64,000 bases of DNA. It comes from Burkholderiaceae bacterium. Its GTDB lineage: Bacteria; Pseudomonadota; Gammaproteobacteria; Burkholderiales; Burkholderiaceae_E. Shown one piece after another: positions 8,233 to 16,986 of the stretch. The stretch spans positions 14,256-78,255 of the forward strand of contig JADJVQ010000030.1 of assembly GCA_016710525.1 (NCBI GenBank), read 5' to 3'. The number at the start of each line of letters is the position of its first letter. Position 1 is the stretch's first letter. Under the pieces are notes generated by a model. That model was not told the DNA's origin. It searched no databases and saw only the letters and a program-made list of their open reading frames with translations. The position numbers and the translations under genes were made by a program.

Positions 8233-9950
8233 GCGGTGGATTCCTTTTCTTGAAGCAGGCGCCAGAGCACCTTGCCCGAGCCCGACTTGGGCAGCGCATC
8301 GACGAATTCGACCCTGCGCGGGACTTTGTAGGCGGCCATCCGCTTGCGCGCCCAGGCTTCGAGCCCGGCCGCGTCCAGTTTGCCCGCCGAATCCGCGCGC
8401 AGCACGACGACAGCCTTGACGGTCTCGCCACGGTAGTCGTCGTGCATGGCGATGACGCAGGCCTCCTGGATGTCCGGATGCTGGTAAAGCATGTTCTCGA
8501 CCTCCGCCGGCCAGACCTTGTAGCCGCTGGCATTGATCATGCGCTTGAGGCGATCGGTGATGAAGAAATAGCCGTCTTCGTCGATCCGCCCGAGGTCGCC
8601 CGTGCGAAAGAATCGCCTGCCATCGAGCTCGAGGAACACGGCCTCGGTGGCCTCGGGCCGCCGCCAATAGCCCTTGAACACCGGCGGGCCGTGGATGACG
8701 ATCTCGCCGGACTGGCCCTGGGGCACCTCGAGCAGCGTGTCCGGGTCGATCACCCGGGCGTCGATGCCCACGTAGGGAATACCGAGGCACTGCAGCTTGG
8801 CCGCATCCGGCGGGTTGCTGTGCGAAGGCGCGGCGGTTTCGGTCAGTCCGTACCCTTCGACATAGTCCAGTCCGTAGAGGGCCTTCAGGCGCTCGGCCAC
8901 CGCCTGCGGCATCGCGGCCCCGCCGCCGCCGATGTAGCGCAGGCTCGACAGATCGAAGCTCGCGAAGTTGGGGCTGCCCAGCAGGTCGATGATCATCGTG
9001 GGGATGTTGACCCAGGAACTCACCTGGTGGCGCGAGATGAGCCGTCCGGCCAGTTCGCGATCCCAGCGCGGCAGCAGGATCGTGGTGGCGCCCGCGCAGA
9101 TCGGCGCGTGCATGCTGAACAGCATGCCGGTGATGTGGAACATCGGCACCACTCCGAGCATCACGTCGGCGGCACTGACGCCGTTCCAGACCTGCGACGC
9201 ATGCACGTTGTGGCCGATCGTGCGGTGCGTGTGCATGCAGCCCTTGGGCTGGCCGGTGGTGCCCGAGGTGTAGCACAAGGCCATCAGGTCATCGGCATCA
9301 CTGACGTAGTCTGGCGCGTCGAAGGGCGCGGCCATCGCGTCGCGCCAGTGCAGTGCCCAGGACGGCATATCCGCGGCGGGCCGCAGCCAGGCCTGCCAGG
9401 CTGCGGGCGGGGCGTCTTCGGGCGCGAGCTCCGTGGGCATGGCATCGGTGTAGTCGGCCACCAGCAGCCGCTCCAGTCGCGCGTCGGGCGGGAGCAGCGA
9501 CTGCGCACGCCCGAACTCCGCCACCAGATCGGCCGCGCCGATCGCCAGGCGCGCCTGCGAATCGGCAATGTAGTGGGCGAACTCCTCGCCTCGACTCATG
9601 GGATTGGCCGGCACGATGACCGCACGCAGTCGCAGCAGCGCATAGAAGGCAATCACGTTCTGCGGCGAGTTTTGCAGGGCCAGCACGACCCGATCCCCTT
9701 GGCGCACGCCGGCCTTCTCGTGCAGCCAGCCCGCCAGTCGCAGGGCCTGTGCGCGCAGCTGCGCAAAACCGAGCGCTAGGCCGAAAAACACGAAAGCCGG
9801 TTTGTCCGGATAGCGGCGCGCGGAAATGTCCAGGTTGTCCCACAGCGTAGTCTGGGCCGCCGGCAGGTCGTAGGGCACCCGACGCGGCCAGAAGCGGCGG
9901 TGCGGCGCGATCCGGGAGGTGCCTTGGCCAAGCGCCGCGGGCGTCGACAT
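8229..9950 (-). CDS. Long-chain-fatty-acid-type acyl-CoA ligase (AMP-binding)
   Basis: 573 residues, the usual length for class I adenylate-forming acyl-CoA synthetases. The ATP-binding loop TSGTTGQPKG is at residues 228-237, followed by GYGLTETAAP (A5-like), GEIVIHGPPVFKGYWRRPEA, RRFFRTGDLGRIDEDGYFFI (hinge), DRLKRMINASGYKVWPAEVE and the C-terminal catalytic Lys in LPKSGSGKVLWR. It activates a fatty or aryl acid to its CoA thioester. It heads an operon with a Bug protein, an esterase and an alkylsulfatase, consistent with freeing and then activating alkyl chains. The start at 9950 has a GGAGA Shine-Dalgarno about 8 bp upstream. Exact substrate unknown. Confidence 0.9.
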   Translation of the reverse strand: MSTPAALGQGTSRIAPHRRFWPRRVPYDLPAAQTTLWDNLDISARRYPDKPAFVFFGLALGFAQLRAQALRLAGWLHEKAGVRQGDRVVLALQNSPQNVIAFYALLRLRAVIVPANPMSRGEEFAHYIADSQARLAIGAADLVAEFGRAQSLLPPDARLERLLVADYTDAMPTELAPEDAPPAAWQAWLRPAADMPSWALHWRDAMAAPFDAPDYVSDADDLMALCYTSGTTGQPKGCMHTHRTIGHNVHASQVWNGVSAADVMLGVVPMFHITGMLFSMHAPICAGATTILLPRWDRELAGRLISRHQVSSWVNIPTMIIDLLGSPNFASFDLSSLRYIGGGGAAMPQAVAERLKALYGLDYVEGYGLTETAAPSHSNPPDAAKLQCLGIPYVGIDARVIDPDTLLEVPQGQSGEIVIHGPPVFKGYWRRPEATEAVFLELDGRRFFRTGDLGRIDEDGYFFITDRLKRMINASGYKVWPAEVENMLYQHPDIQEACVIAMHDDYRGETVKAVVVLRADSAGKLDAAGLEAWARKRMAAYKVPRRVEFVDALPKSGSGKVLWRLLQEKESTA

Positions 9951-9998
9951 GTGAATGTTCTCCAGACGAGAAAGGGACTTGATGCCAGAAACGAAAGG

Positions 9999-10045
9999 CG
10001 ATGATACGGCGCGCGCATGCCCGTCTCAAAAGGCACGTATCATCG
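9999..10045. promoter_or_regulatory. Perfect 10-bp inverted repeat in divergent promoter region
   Basis: CGATGATACG (9999-10008) and CGTATCATCG (10036-10045) are exact reverse complements separated by 27 bp. They lie between the acyl-CoA ligase (start 9950, minus) and queC (start 10069, plus). Each arm contains a TATCAT hexamer reading toward its own gene, so the arms may be the -10 elements of divergent promoters, an operator pair, or both. No regulator gene is adjacent. Confidence 0.5.
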
Positions 10046-10068
10046 AATGAACCCCGCATCCGTCATCG

Positions 10069-10812
10069 ATGACACCCGCATTGCCCGCCCGTTCCCGAGC
10101 GATCGTCCTGTTTTCAGGCGGCCAGGACTCGACCACCTGCGTGGCCTGGGCATTGGCACGATTTGAGTCTGTCGAAACCATCGGATTCGACTATGGTCAG
10201 CGCCATGCGGTCGAACTGCAGTGCCGCGAGCCGGTACTGGCCGGCCTGCGGGCCATGCGCCCTGAATGGTCGCAACGGCTGGGGGCGGACCATCTGCTCG
10301 ATCTGAAGATGCTCGGCCAGATCAGCGACACCGCCCTCACCCGCGACACCCAGATCGTCTTCGAGCGCAACGGCCTGCCCAGCACCTTCGTGCCCGGGCG
10401 CAATCTGATCTTCCTGAACTTCGCGGCCGCCACCGCCTACCGCCGCGGCGCGGGCGTGCTGGTGGGTGGCATGTGCGAAACCGACTTCTCGGGCTACCCA
10501 GACTGCCGCGACAACACCATCAAGGCGACCCAGGTCGCGCTTTCCCTGGGCCTCGACTGCCCGATGGTCATCGAGACCCCGCTGATGTGGATCGACAAGG
10601 CCGCCACCTGGCAGCTCGCGCACACGCTGGGCGGCGAAGCGCTGATCGAACTGATCCGCGAGCACACCCACACCTGCTACCTGGGCGATCGCACGATGCG
10701 ACATCCATGGGGCTATGGTTGTGCCCACTGCCCGGCCTGTGCCTTGCGTGCCCGGGGCTATCAGACCTATCTCGAGCAAAAACACACGTCCGCACCGCTG
10801 GCGTTGCGGTAA
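10069..10812 (+). CDS. queC: 7-cyano-7-deazaguanine synthase QueC
   Basis: 247 residues. QueC uses ATP and ammonia to turn 7-carboxy-7-deazaguanine into preQ0, a step in queuosine biosynthesis. The PP-loop ATPase motif SGGQDST is at residues 16-22, then GFDYGQRH and FVPGRNLIFL. The four zinc-ligand cysteines are all present (Cys203, 218, 221 and 224, in GYGCAHCPAC). Other queuosine genes are not in the window. A hydrolase gene follows 28 bp downstream on the same strand, which could be co-transcribed but is functionally unrelated. Confidence 0.95.
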   Translation: MTPALPARSRAIVLFSGGQDSTTCVAWALARFESVETIGFDYGQRHAVELQCREPVLAGLRAMRPEWSQRLGADHLLDLKMLGQISDTALTRDTQIVFERNGLPSTFVPGRNLIFLNFAAATAYRRGAGVLVGGMCETDFSGYPDCRDNTIKATQVALSLGLDCPMVIETPLMWIDKAATWQLAHTLGGEALIELIREHTHTCYLGDRTMRHPWGYGCAHCPACALRARGYQTYLEQKHTSAPLALR

Positions 10813-10840
10813 ACCGAACCGTACATTCAAAGGAAAACGC

Positions 10841-12556
10841 ATGACCAAGGCATTCGATCTGGTGATACGCGGCGGCACGCTGGCCGACGGGCTGGGCAAC
10901 GAATTGCGCGAGGGCGACATCGCGGTCCGCGACGGCCGGATCGCCGCCGTCGGCCAGTTCGCCGGCACGGGCGCCGACGAGATCGACGCCCGCGGCAAAC
11001 TGGTCACGCCGGGCTTCGTCGACATCCATACCCACTACGATGGCCAGGCCACCTGGGCCGACCGCATGCAGCCGTCCAGCCTGCACGGCGTGACCACCGC
11101 GGTGATGGGCAACTGCGGAGTCGGCTTTGCTCCGGTGCGCACCGCCGATCACGACCGCCTGATCGAGCTGATGGAGGGCGTCGAAGACATTCCCGGCGCG
11201 GCACTGCACGAAGGCCTCAAATGGCAATGGGAGTCCTTCGGCCAGTACCTGGACTACCTGGACGGCCGCCCGCGCGACATCGACATCGCGGCTCAACTGC
11301 CCCATGGCGCGCTGCGGGTTTATGTGATGGGCGAGCGTGCCACGCGTCTGGAGCCTGCCAACGCGCAAGACATCGCACAAATGCGCGAGCTGACCCGGGA
11401 TGCCGTGCGCGCCGGCGCGCTCGGATTTTCGACCTCGCGCTCGATGAACCACCGCAGCATCAAGGGTGACCCCACGCCCTCGCTGAAGGCCACCGAAGAA
11501 GAACTGACCGGCATCGCCAAGGGGCTGACCGACGCCGGCCGCGGCGTGCTGCAGATCATCTCCGACATGGCCTACAGCCAGGGCGACGAGCTGGGCATGG
11601 TGTTTCGCATCGCGCGGGCCAGCGGCCGCCCGTGCTCGATCTCGCTGGCGCAAAGCCATCGCAAACCCGACGACTACCGCACCGTGCTGGCACGCATCCA
11701 CGAAGAGGCACAAACGGGCACCCGCATTGCCGCCCAGGTGGCGCCGCGCGCGGTCGGCGTGCTGTTCGGCCTGCAGGCCAACCGCAGTCCCGTCCATGGC
11801 TCGCCAACCTTCCTCGCGCTGCGCGATCGCGAACCCGCCGAAATGGTCGCCGCGATGCGCGATCCCGAGATCCGCCGGCGCATCCTGGCCGAGGCGACCG
11901 ACAACCCGTTCCTGCGCATCGACCTGAAGCCCTACGACTACGAACGTGTGTTCGCGCTGGGCAACCCGCCCGACTACGAGCCCCCAGTCGAGAAGTCAGT
12001 CGAATACCTGGCCCGCGCCCGCGGCCGGAGCACGCTCGAAACCGCCTACGACCTGATGCTCGAGGACGACGGCGGCGCGCTGCTGCTGGCGCCGTTCGCC
12101 AACTACGCCGACTGCTCGCTGGACACCTGCGCCGAGCAGCTGAGCCATCCCGAGGCCCTGTTCGGCCTGGGTGACGGCGGTGCCCATGTCGGCTCCATCT
12201 GCGACGCCAGCTTCACCACATACATGCTGTCGCACTGGGGCCGCAACCGGGCCACCGGCCGGCTGCCGATTCCGCTGCTGGTGAACCTGCTGTCGGCGCG
12301 CAATGCACACGCGGTCGGCATGAACGACCGGGGTGCGCTCACGGCTGGCCTGCGTGCCGACCTGAACGTCATCGACATGGACCGGCTGGCCATCCACTCG
12401 CCTATCGTGCTCAAGGACCTGCCGGCCGGTGGTCGCCGCTTCCAACAAACTTCCACCGGGTACGTGGCCACGGTCGTGGCCGGCGAAGTGACCTATCGCG
12501 AAGGCCAGGCCACCGGCAAGCTGCCCGGCCGGCTGGTGCGCAACGCCACCGCCTGA
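10841..12556 (+). CDS. N-acyl-D-amino-acid deacylase family amidohydrolase
   Basis: 571 residues of the D-aminoacylase branch of the amidohydrolase superfamily. The start is the ATG at 10841, with an AAAGGA Shine-Dalgarno, giving the family opening FDLVIRGGTLADG. Metal-site motifs are VDIHTHYDGQ (HxH), GVTTAVMGNCGVGFAPVR and LGDGGAHVG (catalytic Asp). The C-terminal beta-sandwich ends in GYVATVVAGEVTYREGQATG. Family members remove N-acyl groups from D-amino acids, but many proteins with this annotation act on other amides or carbamates, so the substrate is unproven. A strong hairpin follows the stop. Confidence 0.85.
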   Translation: MTKAFDLVIRGGTLADGLGNELREGDIAVRDGRIAAVGQFAGTGADEIDARGKLVTPGFVDIHTHYDGQATWADRMQPSSLHGVTTAVMGNCGVGFAPVRTADHDRLIELMEGVEDIPGAALHEGLKWQWESFGQYLDYLDGRPRDIDIAAQLPHGALRVYVMGERATRLEPANAQDIAQMRELTRDAVRAGALGFSTSRSMNHRSIKGDPTPSLKATEEELTGIAKGLTDAGRGVLQIISDMAYSQGDELGMVFRIARASGRPCSISLAQSHRKPDDYRTVLARIHEEAQTGTRIAAQVAPRAVGVLFGLQANRSPVHGSPTFLALRDREPAEMVAAMRDPEIRRRILAEATDNPFLRIDLKPYDYERVFALGNPPDYEPPVEKSVEYLARARGRSTLETAYDLMLEDDGGALLLAPFANYADCSLDTCAEQLSHPEALFGLGDGGAHVGSICDASFTTYMLSHWGRNRATGRLPIPLLVNLLSARNAHAVGMNDRGALTAGLRADLNVIDMDRLAIHSPIVLKDLPAGGRRFQQTSTGYVATVVAGEVTYREGQATGKLPGRLVRNATA

Positions 12557-12563
12557 TGCGGCG

Positions 12564-12589
12564 CGGGCACCCGAGATTTCGGGTGCCCG
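12564..12589. terminator. Strong intergenic hairpin, probable bidirectional terminator
   Basis: An 11-bp perfect stem (CGGGCACCCGA with TCGGGTGCCCG) closes a GATT loop, 8 bp after the amidohydrolase stop. It lies between that gene and the convergent beta-oxidation gene. There is no T-tract on either side, so it may act as a transcript-end hairpin instead of a textbook Rho-independent site. Confidence 0.6.
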
Positions 12590-12658
12590 TCGCACACGGC
12601 GCGCGTTAGCGTCGCGCCAGGGCCAACGGGGGCTCAGCGGCCCCCGCCGCAAAACACG

Positions 12659-14773
12659 TCACATCGCGCGCTTGGGCGCTGCCTCGCGAAACGCTGTGCC
12701 AGTCTGCGCCAGTTCACGCAGCAGGGCCGATGGCGCCCAGCGTGCGCCGTAGCGCTCGTGCCACTCGCACACCTGTTCGTACACAGCCTTCGAACCAATG
12801 CCATCGGCCCAGAACATCAGGCCGCCGCGATAGCGCGGGAAGCCAAAGCCGTACAGCCACATCACATCGATGTCGCTGGCGCGCAGCGCCTTGCCTTCTT
12901 CGAGGATCTTGCAGGCCTCATTGACCGAGCCCATCAGCAGCCGATTCAGGATTTCAGTGTCGGTGAATGAACGCTGCGCCACGCCCAGTTCGCGTGCCAC
13001 CTCGGCCACGACACGGGACACTTCCGGATCCGGGTGTGGCGTGCGATCGCCCTTTTCGTAGCGGTACCAGCCGGCGCCGGTCTTTTGGCCCTTGCGGCCC
13101 ATCTCGACCAGGCGATCGGGCACCAGGAGCTTGCGGTAGCTCGGATCGGCCGCCGCGCGGCGCTTGCGGGCGGCATAGCTGATGTCCAGCCCAGCCAGGT
13201 CGCCGACCGCAAACGGCCCCATCGGATAGCCGAAATCGACCATCACCTTGTCGATGTGCTGGGGCAGCGCGCCCTCTTCGACCATCAGCACCATTTCGGT
13301 GTTGAACGGGCCGCGGCTTCGATTGGCAATAAAGCCATCGCAATTGCCCGCGACCGCGCCGATCTTGCCGATGTCGCGACCCAGCTTCAGCGTGGCGGCG
13401 AGAACCTGCTGCGTGGTCTTGTCCCCTTTGACCACTTCGAGCAGCTTCATCACGTTGGCCGGACTGAAGAAATGCGCCCCTGCGACATCCTGCGGGCGGC
13501 GGGTCACGGACGCGATCTCGTCGATGTCCAGCGCCGATGTATTGGTGAGCAGCAGCGCCCCGGGCTTCATCACCGCGTCGATCTTGAGGAACAGATCTTT
13601 CTTGACCGGCATTTCTTCGAAGGCGGCCTCGATGACCGCGTCGCACTGGCCGATCGCCTCGAAGCCATCGACCGGTTCGATCAGGGCCAGGCGCTTGTCC
13701 ATGTCCGCCTGGCTCAGGCTGCCGCGCTTGACGCTGACCGCGTAGTTGTCGCGGATCCGCTGCATGCCCTTGTCGAGCACCTCGCGGGTGGCGTCCAGGA
13801 TCTTCACCGGAATGCCGTAGTCGGCACAGCTCATCGCGATGCCCCCGCCCATCGTGCCGGCGCCCACCACCGCCACGGTCTTGATGCGAGGGAAAGCCAG
13901 ATCGGCCGGCAGGCCCGGGATCTTGGCCGCCTCACGCTCGGAGAAGAACGCGTAACGCAGTGCCCGCGACTCTTCGGCGTTCTCGAGTTCGCCGAACAGC
14001 CGCCGTTCGGTGGCCAGCCCTTCTTCGAAAGGCTGGCGGGTGGCCGCTTCCACGCAGGCGATGCAGTGGAACGGCGCGGTCCGGTTGCGCGCGCTCTTGG
14101 CGATCGACTTTCGCATCGCGTCGAACATGCCCGGGTCGGCATCGACCTCGGCAATCCGGTCGGTCTTGTCGCGCACCCGAGGCAGGGGTCGCCGGGCGGC
14201 CACGCCCTTGGCGAAGGCGATGGCCTCCTTGCGCAGGTCGGTGCCGCCGACGACCGCATCGAGGATGCCCAGCGCCTTGGCCTCGGCAGCAGGCACATGA
14301 CGGCCGGTTGCGATCATCTCGAGCGCCGCCTTGGGGCCGATCAGGCGGGGCAGGCGCTGCGTGCCTCCGCCGCCCGGCAGCAGACCGATCAGCACTTCGG
14401 GCAGGCCGACCTTGGCACTGGCGACCGCGACCCGGTAATGGCAGGCGAGCGCGTTCTCGAGACCCCCGCCCAGCGCAAAGCCGTGAATCGCGGCAACGAC
14501 CGGCTTGGTGCTTTCTTCGAGGGCGTCATACGTGCGGCGCTTGAGGACCGGACGCGGCTTGCCGAACTGGCGGATGTCGGCCCCGGCGATGAAGCTGCGC
14601 CCGGCGCCGATCAGCACCACCGCCTGCACCGCCGGATCGGCATTGCACTGGTCGACGGCCGCGACGATGCCCTCGGGAACCCCCGGGCTCAGGGCGTTCA
14701 TTGGCGGATTGTCGACAGTGATCACGCCGACGCCGTCTTCGATGTCGAGCCGAACCAGTTGCTTGTCGTCCAT
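12659..14773 (-). CDS. Bifunctional enoyl-CoA hydratase / 3-hydroxyacyl-CoA dehydrogenase (FadB/FadJ-like)
   Basis: 704 residues joining two beta-oxidation enzymes. Residues 1-200 are a crotonase domain: AGADIRQFG forms the CoA oxyanion site, and HGFALGGGLE and GLPEVLIGLLPGGGGTQR carry the hydratase region. Residues 297-480 are a Rossmann domain with GAGTMGGG at 304-311, NTSALDID and AHFFSPANVMKLLEVV. The C-terminal dehydrogenase domain includes GPFAVGDLAGLD, GWYRYEKGDRTPHPDPEV and a second copy near the end. It is probably involved in fatty-acid or dicarboxylic-acid beta-oxidation. No thiolase gene is adjacent. Start ATG at 14773; the gene is divergent from tonB. Confidence 0.93.
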   Translation of the reverse strand: MDDKQLVRLDIEDGVGVITVDNPPMNALSPGVPEGIVAAVDQCNADPAVQAVVLIGAGRSFIAGADIRQFGKPRPVLKRRTYDALEESTKPVVAAIHGFALGGGLENALACHYRVAVASAKVGLPEVLIGLLPGGGGTQRLPRLIGPKAALEMIATGRHVPAAEAKALGILDAVVGGTDLRKEAIAFAKGVAARRPLPRVRDKTDRIAEVDADPGMFDAMRKSIAKSARNRTAPFHCIACVEAATRQPFEEGLATERRLFGELENAEESRALRYAFFSEREAAKIPGLPADLAFPRIKTVAVVGAGTMGGGIAMSCADYGIPVKILDATREVLDKGMQRIRDNYAVSVKRGSLSQADMDKRLALIEPVDGFEAIGQCDAVIEAAFEEMPVKKDLFLKIDAVMKPGALLLTNTSALDIDEIASVTRRPQDVAGAHFFSPANVMKLLEVVKGDKTTQQVLAATLKLGRDIGKIGAVAGNCDGFIANRSRGPFNTEMVLMVEEGALPQHIDKVMVDFGYPMGPFAVGDLAGLDISYAARKRRAAADPSYRKLLVPDRLVEMGRKGQKTGAGWYRYEKGDRTPHPDPEVSRVVAEVARELGVAQRSFTDTEILNRLLMGSVNEACKILEEGKALRASDIDVMWLYGFGFPRYRGGLMFWADGIGSKAVYEQVCEWHERYGARWAPSALLRELAQTGTAFREAAPKRAM

Positions 14774-14914
14774 GTTGCTTTCCTGTGGTGGATCGTGCCG
14801 GGAGGGAGCGGCAATACTGCCATGGGGCGTGGCCCGGCCGCGGGTACGGCGAGTCGATTTCAGACCTCTTCGGCCAGCTCCAGCCGGTGAAATCGAGTCG
14901 CGCCCATCTAATCC

Positions 14915-14938
14915 GTATTGCGAATCATTCCCATTGCG
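14915..14938 (+). promoter_or_regulatory. Fur-box candidate upstream of tonB-exbB-exbD
   Basis: TTGCGAATCATTCCCATTGC (from 14918) resembles the AT-rich repeated hexamers of proteobacterial Fur boxes (GAATCATT and CCATTGC halves). It stands out in a GC-rich background, in the 277-bp gap between the divergent beta-oxidation gene and tonB, about 110 bp before the tonB start. Iron repression of the TonB system by Fur is the expected logic; binding is not proven. Confidence 0.6.
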
Positions 14939-15050
14939 TTTACTATTTATTCTCCGACACGGGATTAACAGTCCCGGGCTCCAACCCTGTCTGCCCTGAC
15001 CAACATCCACTCCCGCTGCTGCGTTCTCCTGCGACCGCCATCTCGAACCC

Positions 15051-15815
15051 ATGTCGGCAAACCGCCATCTCATCGCTCTCGGAATCATGGCGCTCCTGCA
15101 TGCCTGCGTAGTGTGGGCGCTGCGCACCGGACCGGTGACGGAGGTTGCGCCACAGGTCGAAAAGACGATGTTCGCCAGAATCCTGCCCGCGCGGATGCCT
15201 GCGCCGGCGCAAGCGGCCGCGCGAGCGTCGGCGCAGCCGGCCGCCTTTGCGCCACCTTTGGCGCGGGCTGCCCCGCCTGCCCGGGCGTTGGCGCGAAGGC
15301 CCGTCGCGGTGACACCTTCGCCGACCGCCATCGCCTTGCCGGACACGCCGCCGCCCCGTGATGAAACGGACCCTGCAGCGCCCGCGCCTGCCCCGGTCTC
15401 GAACGCATCCGTTACTTCGCTGCCGGCACCCTCCGCGGCACCCTCCGCGGCACCCTCCGCGGCACCCTCCGCGGCACCCTCGCCGGCACCGGCTCCCGAA
15501 CCGGCGCGCGTTGCGGCACCAGCGCCGCAGATCAAGACTGTCGCCTCGGGCGTCCAGTACCTCAAACTGCCTGAGCCGGTGTATCCCGCTGTGTCGCGGC
15601 GTCTTGGCGAACAGGGTCGGGTGCTCCTGCGGGTGCTGGTGGGCTTGGCTGGAGAGCCCGAGCGCATCGAGGTGCTGCAATCGAGCGGATACCCGAAGCT
15701 CGACGGCGCGGCGCGCGAGGCGGCACGCCGGTCCCGTTTCCGGCCCTATGTCGAGGACGGCAAGGCCACCCCGGTCTGGGCGCTGATCCCCATTCACTTC
15801 GCACTGGAATCCTGA
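15051..15815 (+). CDS. tonB: TonB family energy-transducing protein
   Basis: 254 residues. One N-terminal membrane anchor (about 8-25, LIALGIMALLHACVVWAL) is followed by a long Ala/Pro-rich periplasmic spanner (about 50-165) and a C-terminal TonB domain (about 170-254: LPEPVYPAVSRRLGEQGRVL, then RIEVLQSSGYPKLDGAAREA). It couples the proton-motive force, through ExbB/ExbD, to outer-membrane receptors. The spanner contains an in-frame APSA repeat from a 12-bp tandem array. exbB starts 7 bp after its stop, so tonB-exbB-exbD form an operon. A Fur-box candidate lies upstream. Confidence 0.9.
   Translation: MSANRHLIALGIMALLHACVVWALRTGPVTEVAPQVEKTMFARILPARMPAPAQAAARASAQPAAFAPPLARAAPPARALARRPVAVTPSPTAIALPDTPPPRDETDPAAPAPAPVSNASVTSLPAPSAAPSAAPSAAPSAAPSPAPAPEPARVAAPAPQIKTVASGVQYLKLPEPVYPAVSRRLGEQGRVLLRVLVGLAGEPERIEVLQSSGYPKLDGAAREAARRSRFRPYVEDGKATPVWALIPIHFALES
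15426..15473 (+). repeat. 12-bp tandem repeat inside tonB, four copies
   Basis: Four exact copies of GGCACCCTCCGC plus a partial fifth encode repeated Ala-Pro-Ser-Ala in the periplasmic spanner of TonB. Units are multiples of three, so copy-number change would lengthen or shorten the spanner without breaking the frame. Confidence 0.9.
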
Positions 15816-15821
15816 ACCGCC

Positions 15822-16589
15822 ATGCATGCATTCGGACTCGATCAATTCTGGGCCGGCGCCGACCCGATCATCAAGGGCGTCGCCCTGTTGTTGGCCATCA
15901 TGTCGCTGGCCTCCTGGTACGTGATCGCATTGAAGTCGCTCGACCTGATACACCTGCGGCGATCCGCGCGGCATGCCCGAACCGACTTCTGGAACGCGGC
16001 TGCGCTGTCCGCGGCCATCAGCGGGTTCGGTCCGCACGAATCGGCGGGCGCCCAAGTCTTTGCCCAGCTGGCCCGAGCGGCCCACGAGCGCGACCAGCAC
16101 CTGGAACGGCACGCCGCTTCACTGGCCGGCCAGATGAGCCGCAGCGACTGGCTGGCCGCCGGCATCGATGGCGCGATCGACGATGGCGCGGCACGGCTGT
16201 CCGGCGGCATGGCGGTGCTGGCGTCGGTGTCTTCGACCGCCCCCTTCATCGGTCTGTTCGGCACGGTCTGGGGCATCTACCACGCGCTGGCCAACATCGG
16301 CGCCGCGGGCCAGTCGTCGCTCGACAAGGTGGCGGGGCCGGTCGGTGAGGCGCTGATCATGACCGCGCTGGGGCTGGCCGTGGCGATCCCCGCGGCGCTG
16401 GGCTACAACGCCCTGGTGCGGGCGAACAAGTCCGTCCTCGGGGCATTGCGCCGATTCGGCCGGGATCTGCATGCGTTCCTGCTGATCGGCAGCCGGATTT
16501 CACGCGACAAGGCCGAACCGAGCGCCGTCGCCATGCCGATCACCCAACACCTTCTTGGCGATGCACACGATGGCCTTCAACGCACTTGA
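15822..16589 (+). CDS. exbB: ExbB, TonB-system proton channel subunit
   Basis: 255 residues. Three membrane segments: an N-terminal helix (about 18-38, VALLLAIMSLASWYVIALKS) and two C-terminal helices (about 125-155 and 170-195), with the typical cytoplasmic loop between the first and second. The MotA/TolQ/ExbB core reads STAPFIGLFGTVWGIYHAL and GPVGEALIMTALGLAVAIPA. It forms the pentameric channel that, with ExbD, powers TonB. The start at 15822 is 7 bp after tonB, and its end overlaps exbD. Confidence 0.93.
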   Translation: MHAFGLDQFWAGADPIIKGVALLLAIMSLASWYVIALKSLDLIHLRRSARHARTDFWNAAALSAAISGFGPHESAGAQVFAQLARAAHERDQHLERHAASLAGQMSRSDWLAAGIDGAIDDGAARLSGGMAVLASVSSTAPFIGLFGTVWGIYHALANIGAAGQSSLDKVAGPVGEALIMTALGLAVAIPAALGYNALVRANKSVLGALRRFGRDLHAFLLIGSRISRDKAEPSAVAMPITQHLLGDAHDGLQRT

Positions 16590-16986
16590 CGAACCCGAGG
16601 ACGACCTCAATCCCGAGATCAACACCACGCCTCTGGTCGACGTGATGCTGGTGCTGCTGATCGTGTTCATGATCACCATTCCGGTGATGAGCCACTCGGT
16701 GAAGCTCGATCTGCCGAGGGCGCGCAATGAGCCGAACAAAATGATGCCGAAGACGGTGAACCTGGCCGTCAATGAGCATGGACAGGTGTTCTGGGACACC
16801 GACGCGATCGACGAACCGGAACTGAAGACACGGATCGCGCAGGCCGCGGCGCAAACGCCGCAACCCGAGATCCACCTGCGCGGCGCCCGCACCGTGCCCT
16901 ACGAAAAAGTCGCCCAGGTGATGGCGGCAGTCCAGGCAGGTGGCCTGGAGAAGATCGGCTTCGTGCTCGATCCGCAGAGCCACTGA
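16561..16986 (+). CDS. exbD: ExbD, TonB-system channel subunit
   Basis: About 141 residues. One N-terminal membrane helix carries the conserved channel Asp in NTTPLVDVMLVLLIVFMITI. A periplasmic domain follows, with HLRGARTVPYEKVAQVMAAV and a C-terminal KIGFVLDP. It works with ExbB and TonB in the inner membrane. The start is uncertain: TTG 16555, ATG 16561 and ATG 16570 are all in frame and none has a good Shine-Dalgarno. All overlap the exbB end, so translational coupling is likely. I use 16561. Confidence 0.9.
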   Translation: MHTMAFNALDEPEDDLNPEINTTPLVDVMLVLLIVFMITIPVMSHSVKLDLPRARNEPNKMMPKTVNLAVNEHGQVFWDTDAIDEPELKTRIAQAAAQTPQPEIHLRGARTVPYEKVAQVMAAVQAGGLEKIGFVLDPQSH

